DNA from: an uncultured Christensenellaceae bacterium
Lineage (GTDB): Bacteria; Bacillota; Clostridia; Christensenellales; Christensenellaceae
Assembly (NCBI GenBank): GCA_934373295.1
Contig: CAKROK010000028.1
Coordinates: forward strand, 1 to 24,638
Length of the DNA stretch: 24,638 bases
Direction of reading: 5' to 3'
Shown here one piece after another: positions 1-7,929 of this stretch. A program made the position numbers and the translations under genes. Numbering within the stretch: the first letter of the stretch is position 1; the number at the start of each line of letters is the position of its first letter. Below the pieces are notes generated by a model. The model saw nothing but the letters and a program-made list of their open reading frames with translations. It ran no database searches and was not told the DNA's origin.

Positions 1-217
1 GCACGAAACGGCTCCCGCCGTTACGTGCAGGAAAGTGCCCGCCCGCCGGAGGCGGGCGGGCTTAGATTTTGCGGCCTTTGGCCGCAAAAACCTGCGCCGC
101 GCCTCGCCTAAAAGCTCGCTTTTTAATCGGAGGGCAAGACGAAAGACTTGCGTATAATTCATCTCTTTTGGCGATTTGCCGCGCCAAAAGAGATACCTTA
201 TTATTCATTCGATTTTC
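1..217 (+). repeat. Family A mosaic hairpin element, copy 1 (left end outside window)
   Basis: Right-hand part of an interspersed element seen five times in this window. From left: hairpin A (arms 1-12 and 17-28, loop TCCC, one mismatch), GC-rich hairpin C (37-47 with 51-61), hairpin G (67-76 with 80-89), the cassette end CTGCGCCGC at 92-100, then a conserved unpaired stretch containing AAGCTCGCTTTTTAATCGG and GACTTGCGTATAA. Hairpin D follows (161-173 with 182-194, 13 perfect pairs), then the tail GATACC...ATTCGATTTTC to 217, which matches the tail of the copy at 23880. It lies downstream of degV. The boundary at 217 comes from comparing copies and is approximate. Confidence 0.85.
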
Positions 218-283
218 CTCCGTTTTTTGTCGATAAATCGCCATGCTTTATATCAAACGTTACCCATAAAAACCAACATATAG

Positions 284-309
284 AAAAAGCGACGATTTTT
301 CGCCGCTTT
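284..309 (-). terminator. Intrinsic terminator after degV
   Basis: Read on the minus strand, AAAGCGGCG (309-301) pairs with CGTCGCTTT (294-286), with one G-U pair, around a 6-base A-rich loop. The U-run 288-284 follows. It starts 18 bases past the degV stop codon. Confidence 0.8.
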
Positions 310-326
310 TACTTTATTTTTTCAAT

Positions 327-1172
327 TTATCCCCTCGCCGTTTCGCACTCGCACGCGACCAGCACGCCGCCCTTTTCGGCATAATAGCTGCAAAGCCCGC
401 GCGTATCGTATATTATGACCTGCGCGCCCGCGTAAAGCTGCTTTATCGCCGCGCTTATCGTCTCCGCAAAGGCGGAATTTCTGCACTGGGTTATGAACAC
501 CCTTCCGCCCTTATAGCCCGCCGCGAGCATGTTTTCGATGAAGCCCTTCAACGTCTTTTGCTCTCCGCGGTGCTTCCCGACGATCTCAATTTCACCCTTC
601 TCGCTGCCCGTGGCCATTATGCGTATGCCCAAAAGCCCGCCCATCTTGGCGACAAGCTTGTTGACGCGCCCGTTCTGCGCAAAGTTGTGAAAGGACTCCA
701 GCGCGAAAAATATGCGCGTGTGGCGCATGTAGTCGTTTATGCGCGTGACGATCTCCTCAAACGCAAGCCCCCCGCGCACGAGCTCCGCTATCTTTTCGAC
801 TATCATGCGGACCTCCGACCCCGCGCTCTTTGAGTCAAATACGTGAATTTTCGCATCCGGATGCTTTTCGATAAAGTGCTGCGCCGCGCTCGCCGCCGCG
901 TTATATGAGCCGGAAAGCGCGCCGGAAAGCGTCACGACAAAAATCTCGTCCGCACCCTCATAGCTCTTTGTCCACGTATCTACATTCGGGCAGGACGTAT
1001 ATGAGCGGCCCTTATAGCTGAGCATGTAATCCACCATTTCGTCGACATTCAGGCTCTCGTCGTCCACAAATTCCCGTTCGTCCGTAGAAATCGTCAGCGG
1101 AACCGACGCAAAATCCACCCCGTCCAGAGCAAAGATATCCGCCGATGAATCAGCAACAATCCTCATTTTCAT
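327..1172 (-). CDS. DegV family fatty-acid-binding protein
   Basis: 281 residues, normal length for DegV/FakB-type proteins, which bind one fatty acid and in some Bacillota hand it to the FakA kinase for phospholipid synthesis. The N-terminal MRIVADSSADI strand-turn, the TSCPNVDTW segment near residues 59-67 (position of the usual TSQPS head-group contact), the SGALSGSYNAA helix start near 84-94 and the FDSKSAG segment are family hallmarks. GGLLGIRIM corresponds to the usual GxLLxIKPI segment. The ATG at 1172 is preceded by GTGAGGT at good spacing; a second ATG two codons in is possible. Transcribed alone, with a dyad upstream and a terminator downstream. No fakA in the window, so the physiological partner is unknown. 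Confidence 0.92.
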   Translation of the reverse strand: MKMRIVADSSADIFALDGVDFASVPLTISTDEREFVDDESLNVDEMVDYMLSYKGRSYTSCPNVDTWTKSYEGADEIFVVTLSGALSGSYNAAASAAQHFIEKHPDAKIHVFDSKSAGSEVRMIVEKIAELVRGGLAFEEIVTRINDYMRHTRIFFALESFHNFAQNGRVNKLVAKMGGLLGIRIMATGSEKGEIEIVGKHRGEQKTLKGFIENMLAAGYKGGRVFITQCRNSAFAETISAAIKQLYAGAQVIIYDTRGLCSYYAEKGGVLVACECETARG

Positions 1173-1219
1173 AAAAATACCTCACTTGAATAAAAAATAA
1201 TAAATAATATATAATATCA

Positions 1220-1241
1220 TTGTTCTTATCTCTAAGAACAA
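1220..1241 (-). promoter_or_regulatory. Perfect dyad in the degV promoter region, possible operator
   Basis: Arms TTGTTCTTA and TAAGAACAA are perfect inverted repeats around a 4-base centre. The dyad lies 48 bases before the degV start. AT-rich -10-like sequences (TATTAT, TATATT on the minus strand) follow immediately, so the dyad would overlap the -35 area. It has no following U-run and so is not a terminator. The regulator is unknown. Confidence 0.5.
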
Positions 1242-1314
1242 AAATATAATTTTTAATATCTTGTGGCGTGTATTATTTGCGCTAATCATACCACTATTTC
1301 ATATTAAAAGCAAT

Positions 1315-1340
1315 AGCCGGAGCGATCCAATACTCCGGCT
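1315..1340 (-). terminator. Probable terminator after recD2
   Basis: AGCCGGAG (1315-1322) pairs perfectly with CTCCGGCT (1333-1340) around a 10-base loop, 49 bases beyond the recD2 stop. The T-run on the minus strand is short and interrupted (ATTGCTTTT). The plus-strand side reads TTTTGTT, so it may act in both directions. Between it and recD2 lies a small direct repeat, TTTTTCATGC in tandem (about 1361-1386). Confidence 0.6.
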
Positions 1341-1388
1341 TTTGTTCATTATATGCGATTTTTCATGCTTTTTCATGCTTTTTCAGTC

Positions 1389-3608
1389 CTATTCACCCGT
1401 GACGGAAGAAAAGAACTGCGCGGTTTTTTGCATTTCGTAGTTTAACGCGGTGAATCTGTGCGATACGCGGTTATTCGCGACCATCCCCTCGACGCACCTC
1501 TTATATCCCACGATATACAGCTTTTTCTTCGCGCGCGTGACTGCGGTATACAGCAGATTTCTCGACAAAAACGGGTTCGCGCCGTAGCAAAGGGGCAGTA
1601 TGACGCAGTTAAACTCACTGCCCTGGCTCTTATGCACGGTCACTGCATAGGCGTGCTCAAGCTGCTCAAGCTCGCTCTTTTCGTACTCCGTGACCTTATC
1701 TCCGTCAAAGATTATCTCTATAGTGCCCTCGCGGTCGTCTATCGCACCTATCACGCCCATATCGCCGTTGAACACGCCCGTTCCGCGGCTTGTGAGCCTG
1801 TTTTGCCCCTCGATGAACCACTCCTTTGAGTAGTTGTTCTGCGTCTGCATGACCTTATCGCCCTCGCGGAAGATGGTCTCGCCATAGGTCAACTCTTTTT
1901 TGCCGAAAATGCGCGGGTTGACCATCTCGCGTATCTCCTTATTTATATCGTATACGCCTATTCTGCCCCGCTTTACAGGACAGATTATCTGAACCTCGTC
2001 CAGCCCGCCGCTGTTTTCAAGCTCCTCCTTAAACAGCTTTTTGACCTTATCCATCGCGTCCTCGGGATTATCCGCGCCAATGAACACGAAATCACCCGCG
2101 GAATACAGATCTGGCACCGTCCCCTCGTTGATGAGATGTGCGCTGTGCGCGATGTTGCCCTTTTGACGAAATACCTCCGTCAGCCGCGCGACGGGGATAT
2201 ACCCGCTCGTTATCATGTCCGAAAGCACGTTTCCCGCGCCCACCGAGGGCAGCTGATCCGCATCCCCCGTGAATATCACGCGCGTTCCCGGCTCTATCGC
2301 GTCCAAAAGCGCGCGCAGAAGGAATATATCTATCATTGAGGACTCGTCGATTATGACAGCCTCCGCCTCTATCGGGTTATCGTGGTCGCGCGAAAAGCGG
2401 CAGCCCATGAAGTCCTCATCGTCCGGATTTGAGCCGTATTCGAGCAGACGGTGAATTGTCTGCGCCGTGCGCGAGGTCGACCTCTCCATGCGCTTGGCGG
2501 CTCTGCCCGTGGGCGCGGCGAGGGACGTCTTTATGCCGCTACGCTCCAAAATGGTTATCAGCTCGTTTAATATGGTGGTCTTTCCCGTGCCCGGGCCGCC
2601 CGTGATTATGCATAAATTGTTCGTGAGCGCGGCGTGTATCGCGCGCTCCTGAAGCTCTGAAAGCCCCGCGTTTTCCAGCACCTCGCGCACGACTCCCGAT
2701 ATGGGCGCTGTCTTGGGCTGTGCCTTGGCCAGCTCTATCAGGCGATATGCACAGTAGCTCTCCGCGTTATACGCACCCGAAAGCGCCGTCGCCGCCGTTC
2801 CGCGATAGAGGTTCTCCGCGATGACGCCCTCCAAAACGAGTTTATTATACGTCGCAGTCACGACGTCCTCCTGTGCATCCAAAAGCGCACAGCTCTCGCG
2901 GATAAGCCTGTCCTTGGGATAGCATGTATGCCCCGCCGTTTCCATATATCTGCGCAGAATGTGCCTTATGCCGTAATATATGCGGAAATCCGAATATTTT
3001 TCAATTCCTATATTTTCCGCTATCTTGTCCGCCTTTTCAAAGCCAATGCCGTATACATCGTCTATCAGCCTATAGGGGTTCTGCTCGATTATATCCGCCG
3101 CGGCCGCGCCGTATCTGTCATATGCGCTAAATGCCTGTTTCATGGTGAGCCCCAGCGACTGAAGCGCGACGACCGCCGAGCGCACGCCCGTCAGTTCTTT
3201 CATGTCCGCCTGTATACGCAGCGCCGCTGTCATGGATATCCCCTTTACCTTGGCGAGCTTTTCGGGGTGATTTTCGATTATGTCAAACGTAGTCTCGTGG
3301 AATTGCTCGACGATCCTCGCCGCGAGGACGTCCCCCACGCCCTTTAACAGGCCGCCCGCAAGGAAAAGGCGTATGCTTTCGTCCCCCTCCGGCATCCTGC
3401 TCTCCATGCTCGCGACCTTGAACTGTTCCCCGTAGCTCTTATGCGTAGTGTATCCGCCGTAAAAGCGCACGTATTCTCCCGGCTGAATGAACGGAATATT
3501 GCCCACGCAAACGAGCAGCTTTCCATCCTGATCCAGCTCAAGCACGGTATAGGCGTTGTCATCGTTGCGGTAGATTATATCCACAACAGTTCCCTCGACA
3601 AAGGTCAT
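1389..3608 (-). CDS. recD2: RecD2-type ATP-dependent 5'-3' DNA helicase
   Basis: 739 residues, the expected length for RecD2, the form found in bacteria without a RecBC partner; a role in DNA repair and replication-fork processing is inferred from the family. The N-terminal OB-like domain (about 1-80) and helix-hairpin-helix region (GVGDVLAARI, VKGISMTAAL, VYGIGFEKAD) precede two helicase domains. Walker A GGPGTGKTT is at 337-345, Walker B AVIIDESSMID has D421-E422, motif III is FTGDADQLPSVGAG, and the C-terminal UvrD-like motif is YAVTVHKSQGSEF. The ATG is 8 bases after AAGGAG. Monocistronic: the next gene on either side is separated by a terminator or a repeat. Confidence 0.95.
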   Translation of the reverse strand: MTFVEGTVVDIIYRNDDNAYTVLELDQDGKLLVCVGNIPFIQPGEYVRFYGGYTTHKSYGEQFKVASMESRMPEGDESIRLFLAGGLLKGVGDVLAARIVEQFHETTFDIIENHPEKLAKVKGISMTAALRIQADMKELTGVRSAVVALQSLGLTMKQAFSAYDRYGAAAADIIEQNPYRLIDDVYGIGFEKADKIAENIGIEKYSDFRIYYGIRHILRRYMETAGHTCYPKDRLIRESCALLDAQEDVVTATYNKLVLEGVIAENLYRGTAATALSGAYNAESYCAYRLIELAKAQPKTAPISGVVREVLENAGLSELQERAIHAALTNNLCIITGGPGTGKTTILNELITILERSGIKTSLAAPTGRAAKRMERSTSRTAQTIHRLLEYGSNPDDEDFMGCRFSRDHDNPIEAEAVIIDESSMIDIFLLRALLDAIEPGTRVIFTGDADQLPSVGAGNVLSDMITSGYIPVARLTEVFRQKGNIAHSAHLINEGTVPDLYSAGDFVFIGADNPEDAMDKVKKLFKEELENSGGLDEVQIICPVKRGRIGVYDINKEIREMVNPRIFGKKELTYGETIFREGDKVMQTQNNYSKEWFIEGQNRLTSRGTGVFNGDMGVIGAIDDREGTIEIIFDGDKVTEYEKSELEQLEHAYAVTVHKSQGSEFNCVILPLCYGANPFLSRNLLYTAVTRAKKKLYIVGYKRCVEGMVANNRVSHRFTALNYEMQKTAQFFSSVTGE

Positions 3609-3636
3609 AGGCGAGCTCCTTTTAATCTTTCTTCAT

Positions 3637-3670
3637 ATTATATTATATCAGAAAATGCACACAGTGAAAG
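3637..3670 (-). promoter_or_regulatory. Candidate recD2 promoter (-10 only clear)
   Basis: Two overlapping TATAAT hexamers lie on the minus strand at 3647-3642 and 3642-3637, 28-40 bases before the recD2 ATG. No convincing -35 is present. The rest of the gap up to 3765 has a 6-bp inverted repeat (TGCGCC/GGCGCA, 3714-3729) and nothing else I recognise. Confidence 0.4.
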
Positions 3671-3765
3671 TACCCGCGCGATTTTTATTCACTTTTTGTC
3701 GATTGGAGGGATGTGCGCCTGACGGCGCAGTTGATATGTAAGGTGGAATAGTAAAAAACGGGAAT

Positions 3766-4118
3766 GAGGAGGAATGTTTGTGCGCTTGAGTTTAAAAGTG
3801 CGAATACGCTCGTAAATTGAAGTCATAGGTTGCTTTGCTTACGCAAAGCTCCATTATATATTCGTGTCGACATGCCGCCCCGCTAACGACAAAAAGCTTC
3901 ATCTCACTCGTCCACGCGCGGCGCAGGTTTTTGCGGCCTCCGGCCGCAAAAACCAAGCCCGCCCGCCTCCGGCGGGCGGGCCACTTTCAAGCGTGAAACG
4001 GCTCCCGCCGTTTCACGCTTGAAAGCTGCGCCGCGCCTATTCGGCAAGCTCGCTTTATCTTCGGAGAGTTAGGCGAAAGACTTGCGTATAAATCATACTT
4101 TTCGGCGAATAGGATTCC
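3766..4118 (+). repeat. Family A mosaic hairpin element, copy 2 (cassette inverted)
   Basis: The left part (GAGGAGGAATG, then TGTGCGCTT, GTAAATTGAAG, and GGTTGC with the hairpin GCTTTGC/GCAAAGC) matches the copies at 10820 and 23880. The long linker ATATTCGTGTCG...TCATCTCAC matches only the copy at 13636. The cassette between GCGGCGCAG (3918-3926) and CTGCGCCGC (4026-4034) runs G hairpin (3926-3938/3942-3954), C hairpin (3957-3967/3971-3981), A hairpin (3984-4002/4007-4025, 19 perfect pairs). That is the reverse of the order in copies 1, 3 and 4. After GACTTGCGTATAA the D hairpin is degenerate and the element runs into the phoR terminator. Confidence 0.88.
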
Positions 4119-4148
4119 AAAAAAAGAGCAGACTCTTCGCCTGCTCTT
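4119..4148 (-). terminator. Intrinsic terminator of the pst-pho operon
   Basis: On the minus strand AAGAGCAG (4148-4141) and CTGCTCTT (4131-4124) form an 8-bp stem with a 9-base loop, followed by an unbroken run of Us. It starts 13 bases after the phoR stop. Confidence 0.92.
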
Positions 4149-4161
4149 AAAATCACACATA

Positions 4162-5808
4162 TTATTTAAAATGCACCGTTATCGTCGTGCCCTTATCGGG
4201 CTCGCTTTCGAGGTCGATCGTCGCGCCCATGTACTGCGCCGCGTGCTTGACTATGGAAAGGCCGAGGCCCGTTCCGCCCGTCTGCTTGGAGCGGCTCTTA
4301 TCCACGCGGTAGAACCTCTCGAATACGCGGTCCTGATGCTCGAGCGGAATGCCTATTCCCGTATCCGCCACGATGAGCTTTGCGCCGTTTTGGTCCTTTG
4401 ATACGCTAACATCCACGCGGCCGCCGTCCACGTTATACTTTATCGCGTTCTCTATGAGGTTGTGCGCGATCTCGCCTACGAGCCGACGCACGCCCTTTAT
4501 GACCGTCTTTTCGCCCGAAAGGCTGACCGTGACCTTCTTATCCGCCGCGACGCCGCTCGTCCTTTCGATTTCCTCTTGGGCCGCCTCAAGAAGGTCGACG
4601 TCCTCCGCGGTCAGCTCGGCGTTTTCGTCTAACTGGGACAGGCGGATGATGTCATCTATGAGCGTGACCAGGCGCGCGGCCTCCTGACGGATGTGCCCGA
4701 CGAAGCGGGGCATGTCGCTCTGCTCGACCATGCCGTTTTCAATTAGCTCGGCGCTGCCCATTATCGAGTGCAGGGGCGTCTTTAGCTCATGCGACACGTT
4801 CGCAGTGAATTCCCGTCTTGCGCGCTCCGCAAAGAGCTTTTCCGTCACATCGAATATGAGCACAACCATGCCGGAGGGCTTGTTGTCCTCGTCTATGCGG
4901 TTCGCGTTGATGCGGTATTCGCGCGCATTCTTCTCCAGCTCAAGCTCGCTCTGGCCGTTTTTCGCGGCGTCCTCCAAAAGCGCCCTGAAGCTGCGCGAGC
5001 GCTCTATCTCTATAAACTCCCTGCCTACACAGCTTCTCACGCCGAAAAACCTCTCCGCAGCGGGGTTTATGCTTATTATCTTTTCGTCATGCCCAAGCAG
5101 CACAAGTCCCTCCGTCATGTTCTTTATGACGGCATAGAACTCGCTCTTTCGGCTTTCAAGCTCCTTCTTCTGTGAGCTTATCATCTGCTGCTGGCGCTCG
5201 ATATGCGTTAACAGCGGGGATATCTCGTCATACGTCTTGTTTTCGAGCGGCTTATCCAAGTCGAGCGAGTTCAGCGGCTCGACTATCTTTTTAGATATGC
5301 GGTTCGCGAGTATTCCGGAAAGCACGAGCACGAGTATGAATATAAACACGAGCGGCTGAAGCATACCCAATATGAGCAAAAGCGCCGTCGCGCGGCTCAT
5401 CGATACTCTCAAAACGCTGCCGTCCGATAGCTTTTTTGCATAATACGTCGTCTGCTCGGTGAGCGTCGCGGAATATCTGCTGCTCTGGCCGAAGCCGCTC
5501 TTATATGCCTGCGCTATCTCGTCGCGTTCCGCGTGATTTTCCATCTTTGATGCATCTGTCTGCGAGTCGTAAAGCACCTTGCCGTCCGCTGCCACGAGCG
5601 TTAAGCGGCAGTCTGTCTCGTCAAGATTTTTTAAGTAGTTCTCCCCGTCCTTTTCAACGCCCGCCGCCGCGAGCGTAAGCTCCGTTTTAAGCTCCTCGCG
5701 CTGTATATCGGAAAAATGCTCGTAAAGCGCGCCCATTATGAGCGCAAAGCAAGCCAGCATCACCGCCGTCGCGACAAGTATTATCGATCTGAATATCTTT
5801 CTCGTCAT
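4162..5808 (-). CDS. phoR: Phosphate-sensing histidine kinase, PhoR type
   Basis: 548 residues from the ATG at 5808, which overlaps the phoP stop as ATGA; a reading frame open further upstream would only run inside phoP. Order: transmembrane helix (about 8-28), extracytoplasmic region (30-138), second transmembrane helix (141-168), linker, PAS domain (about 223-325, FYAVIKNMTEGLVLL), HisKA with phospho-acceptor H340 in NVSHELKTPL, and an ATPase domain with N box HNLIENAIKYN (449-459), DTGIGIP (482-488) and GGTGLGLSIVK (511-521). This matches PhoR/WalK-like kinases; the pst-phoU-phoP context makes phosphate control the likely job. Last gene before the terminator. Confidence 0.93.
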   Translation of the reverse strand: MTRKIFRSIILVATAVMLACFALIMGALYEHFSDIQREELKTELTLAAAGVEKDGENYLKNLDETDCRLTLVAADGKVLYDSQTDASKMENHAERDEIAQAYKSGFGQSSRYSATLTEQTTYYAKKLSDGSVLRVSMSRATALLLILGMLQPLVFIFILVLVLSGILANRISKKIVEPLNSLDLDKPLENKTYDEISPLLTHIERQQQMISSQKKELESRKSEFYAVIKNMTEGLVLLGHDEKIISINPAAERFFGVRSCVGREFIEIERSRSFRALLEDAAKNGQSELELEKNAREYRINANRIDEDNKPSGMVVLIFDVTEKLFAERARREFTANVSHELKTPLHSIMGSAELIENGMVEQSDMPRFVGHIRQEAARLVTLIDDIIRLSQLDENAELTAEDVDLLEAAQEEIERTSGVAADKKVTVSLSGEKTVIKGVRRLVGEIAHNLIENAIKYNVDGGRVDVSVSKDQNGAKLIVADTGIGIPLEHQDRVFERFYRVDKSRSKQTGGTGLGLSIVKHAAQYMGATIDLESEPDKGTTITVHFK

Positions 5809-6482
5809 GCCTTGTGGGCCTCCATTCTGTAGCCTACTCCGCGCACGGTTGAAATGAGCTGACCGTAATCGCCCAGCTTTTGGCGCAGGGTACGAATATG
5901 CATATCGACGGTGCGCGTCTCGCCGATATAGTCCGATCCCCAAACGTCGTTAAACAGCTGCTCGCGCGTAAACACCATGTTCGGGTGCGTCATGAACAGC
6001 TTTAGTATCTCAAATTCCTTAAAGGTGAGGTCCACCCTCTGCCCATCCGCCGTGACGGTATGCGCGTCTAAATTCAGCTCGAGCCCGTCCGCCCGCAAAA
6101 TGCGCGATACCTGCGCGGGGCGGCAGCGGCGCAATACGGCCTTGACTCTGGAGACCATCTCCATCATGCCGAACGGCTTTACGAGGTAGTCGTCCGCGCC
6201 TAAATCCAGGCTTTCGACCTTGTCGTATTCCATCCCCTTTGCCGTCGCCATTATTATGGGTATGCCGCTCGCGTCGGGCGAATTTCTAAGTCTGCGCAGT
6301 ATCTCTACCCCGCTTATGCCGGGGAGCATCACGTCTAATACGATAAGCTCGGGAGTCTCGTCCTTTAACGCCTCGAAAAAGCTCTCCGCGTCCTCAAAGC
6401 CGCGCGCCTCAAAGCCGGTGGACTTCAATGCGTAAACCTCAATGTCTCGTATGCTCGCGTCGTCCTCAACGCACCATATCAT
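5805..6482 (-). CDS. phoP: OmpR/PhoB-family response regulator, PhoP/PhoB type
   Basis: 225 residues. The receiver domain has the acidic pair E6/D7/D8, phospho-acceptor D50 in LIVLDVMLPG, T80 and K102 (VKPFG). The C-terminal winged helix (about 128-222) ends with the usual FTREQLFNDVWG...RTVDMHIRTLRQKLG...IRTVRGVGYR pattern, here STVRGVGYRME. Start overlaps the phoU stop and its stop overlaps the phoR start, each by 4 bases, so kinase and regulator are probably translationally coupled. It probably binds the direct repeats in front of pstS, giving autoregulation of the whole operon (inference). Confidence 0.93.
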   Translation of the reverse strand: MIWCVEDDASIRDIEVYALKSTGFEARGFEDAESFFEALKDETPELIVLDVMLPGISGVEILRRLRNSPDASGIPIIMATAKGMEYDKVESLDLGADDYLVKPFGMMEMVSRVKAVLRRCRPAQVSRILRADGLELNLDAHTVTADGQRVDLTFKEFEILKLFMTHPNMVFTREQLFNDVWGSDYIGETRTVDMHIRTLRQKLGDYGQLISTVRGVGYRMEAHKA

Positions 6483-7177
6483 AGTTTATCTCCTCTTTCA
6501 GGGGTAAATTTAGCGTCATACACGCCGCCGTATTTCTCGTCATGCACGCCCGTCACGGAGAACGCCACCCACTGGGCGATGTTGACCGCGTGGTCGCCTA
6601 TGCGTTCGAAATACTTGGCTATCATGAGCAGATCAAGGGCATATCCGCCCTCGTTCGGGTTATCGGAGATCAGCTTGATGAGCTCGTCTCTGACCTGTAA
6701 AAAGAGATCGTCCACGACGTCATCCGCGTCAATAGCCTGCTTTGCGAGGGATAAATCCCTCTTTACAAAGGCATCGACGCTGCGCGTGACCATGCCCGTC
6801 GCGACGGACGCCATGCGCGTGATGTCCTCGATGTTCTCCTGACCGCTGCCCTTTATGTGGCCGATTATCTCCGCGATATCCGCCGCCTGATCGCCCACTC
6901 TCTCCATATCCGTTATCATCTTCAATGCGGAGGATATCAGGCGAAGGTCACGGGCGACGGGCTGCTGCTGCAGCAATAATCTCAGGCAGAGCGATTCAAT
7001 ATCCCTCTCCATGCGGTCGATCTGCGCATCTAACGGAGCGACCTGCTCCGCTAACTGCTTATCGCCCTCCTTTAAGGCGTCCATGGCGAGCGTGATGGCC
7101 TCCTCACAGGCCGCGCCCATCTCTATAAGCTGTCTGTTAAGCGTCGAAAGCTGTTCATCAAATCTGCTTCTCATCAT
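6479..7177 (-). CDS. phoU: Phosphate signalling protein PhoU
   Basis: 232 residues, normal length. Two PhoU repeats of three helices are visible. The first carries RDIESLCLRLLLQQQPVARDLRLISSAL split over about 57-84, then DMERVGDQAADIAE; the second carries DLLMIAKYFERIGDHAVNIAQW near the C-terminus. The E/D-rich metal-binding motifs of the family (E..GD.A) are intact. PhoU links the Pst transporter to PhoR and dampens signalling when phosphate is plentiful. Two adjacent ATGs (7177 and 7174) both fit the GGGGAGG site. The first gives an ATGATGA overlap with the pstB stop. Confidence 0.95.
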   Translation of the reverse strand: MMRSRFDEQLSTLNRQLIEMGAACEEAITLAMDALKEGDKQLAEQVAPLDAQIDRMERDIESLCLRLLLQQQPVARDLRLISSALKMITDMERVGDQAADIAEIIGHIKGSGQENIEDITRMASVATGMVTRSVDAFVKRDLSLAKQAIDADDVVDDLFLQVRDELIKLISDNPNEGGYALDLLMIAKYFERIGDHAVNIAQWVAFSVTGVHDEKYGGVYDAKFTPERGDKL

Positions 7178-7929
7178 CCAAACCTCCCCGTGATGTAATC
7201 TTCAGTGCGCTTGTCCTTGGGCATCTCAAACATCTTTTCGGTATGACCGTATTCTATGAGCTCGCCTAACAGGAAGAACGCCGTACTGTCCGATATTCTC
7301 ACAGCCTGCTGCATGTTATGAGTCACTATGATTATAGTATACTTATTTTTCAGCTGAACTGCAAGCTCTTCTATCTTTGCCGTGGATATCGGGTCAAGCG
7401 CGCTCGTGGGCTCATCCATGAGCAGAACGTCCGGCTCGACTGCGAGCGCACGCGCTATGCACAGTCTCTGCTGCTGTCCGCCGGAAAGCCCGAGTGCGGA
7501 GGTCTTTAGGCGGTCCTTGACCTCATCCCAAATCGCCGCGCCCTTGAGCGAGCGCTCCACGATGTCATCCAGCTTGGCTTTGCCGCGGACGCCGTGTGTG
7601 CGCGGGCCGTAGGCGATGTTGTCGTAAATGCTCATGGGGAAGGGATTTGGCTTTTGAAAGACCATGCCTATCTCCTTACGCAAAAGGTTCACGTCCGTCT
7701 GCGGGGCGTAGATGTCGTCCCCCTTATACTTTATCTCGCCCGTTATCTTTATATTGGGGACGAGATCGTTCATGCGATCAAGCGTCTTTAAAAATGTGGA
7801 TTTACCGCATCCGGACGGGCCGATGAGCGCGGTTATGCTCTTTTCCTCGATGTCTATGTTTATGTTTTTAAGCGCCTGATTGGCTCCGTACCAAAGGTTA
7901 AGGTCCTTAACGGTTATTATATTGCTCAT
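7174..7929 (-). CDS. pstB: Phosphate ABC transporter ATP-binding protein PstB
   Basis: 251 residues, full length. Walker A GPSGCGKST at 37-45, Q-loop VFQKPNPFPMS at 90-100 (the NPFP is typical of PstB), ABC signature LSGGQQQR at 148-155, Walker B VLLMDEP at 168-174, and the switch histidine in IIVTHNMQQA. Peripheral membrane ATPase driving uptake through PstA/PstC. Start overlaps the pstA stop by 4 bases. Confidence 0.97.
   Translation of the reverse strand: MSNIITVKDLNLWYGANQALKNINIDIEEKSITALIGPSGCGKSTFLKTLDRMNDLVPNIKITGEIKYKGDDIYAPQTDVNLLRKEIGMVFQKPNPFPMSIYDNIAYGPRTHGVRGKAKLDDIVERSLKGAAIWDEVKDRLKTSALGLSGGQQQRLCIARALAVEPDVLLMDEPTSALDPISTAKIEELAVQLKNKYTIIIVTHNMQQAVRISDSTAFFLLGELIEYGHTEKMFEMPKDKRTEDYITGRFG

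Noticed and set aside
1..61. rRNA or tRNA fragment in the GC-rich structured DNA
   Set aside because: The hairpins are simple palindromes repeated at five places, with no tRNA arms or rRNA signature sequences.
5809..5943. Upstream start for the histidine kinase
   Set aside because: The extra 45 residues are basic and low-complexity, lie wholly inside phoP, and the ATG at 5808 gives the ATGA overlap used throughout the operon plus a normal N-terminal membrane helix.
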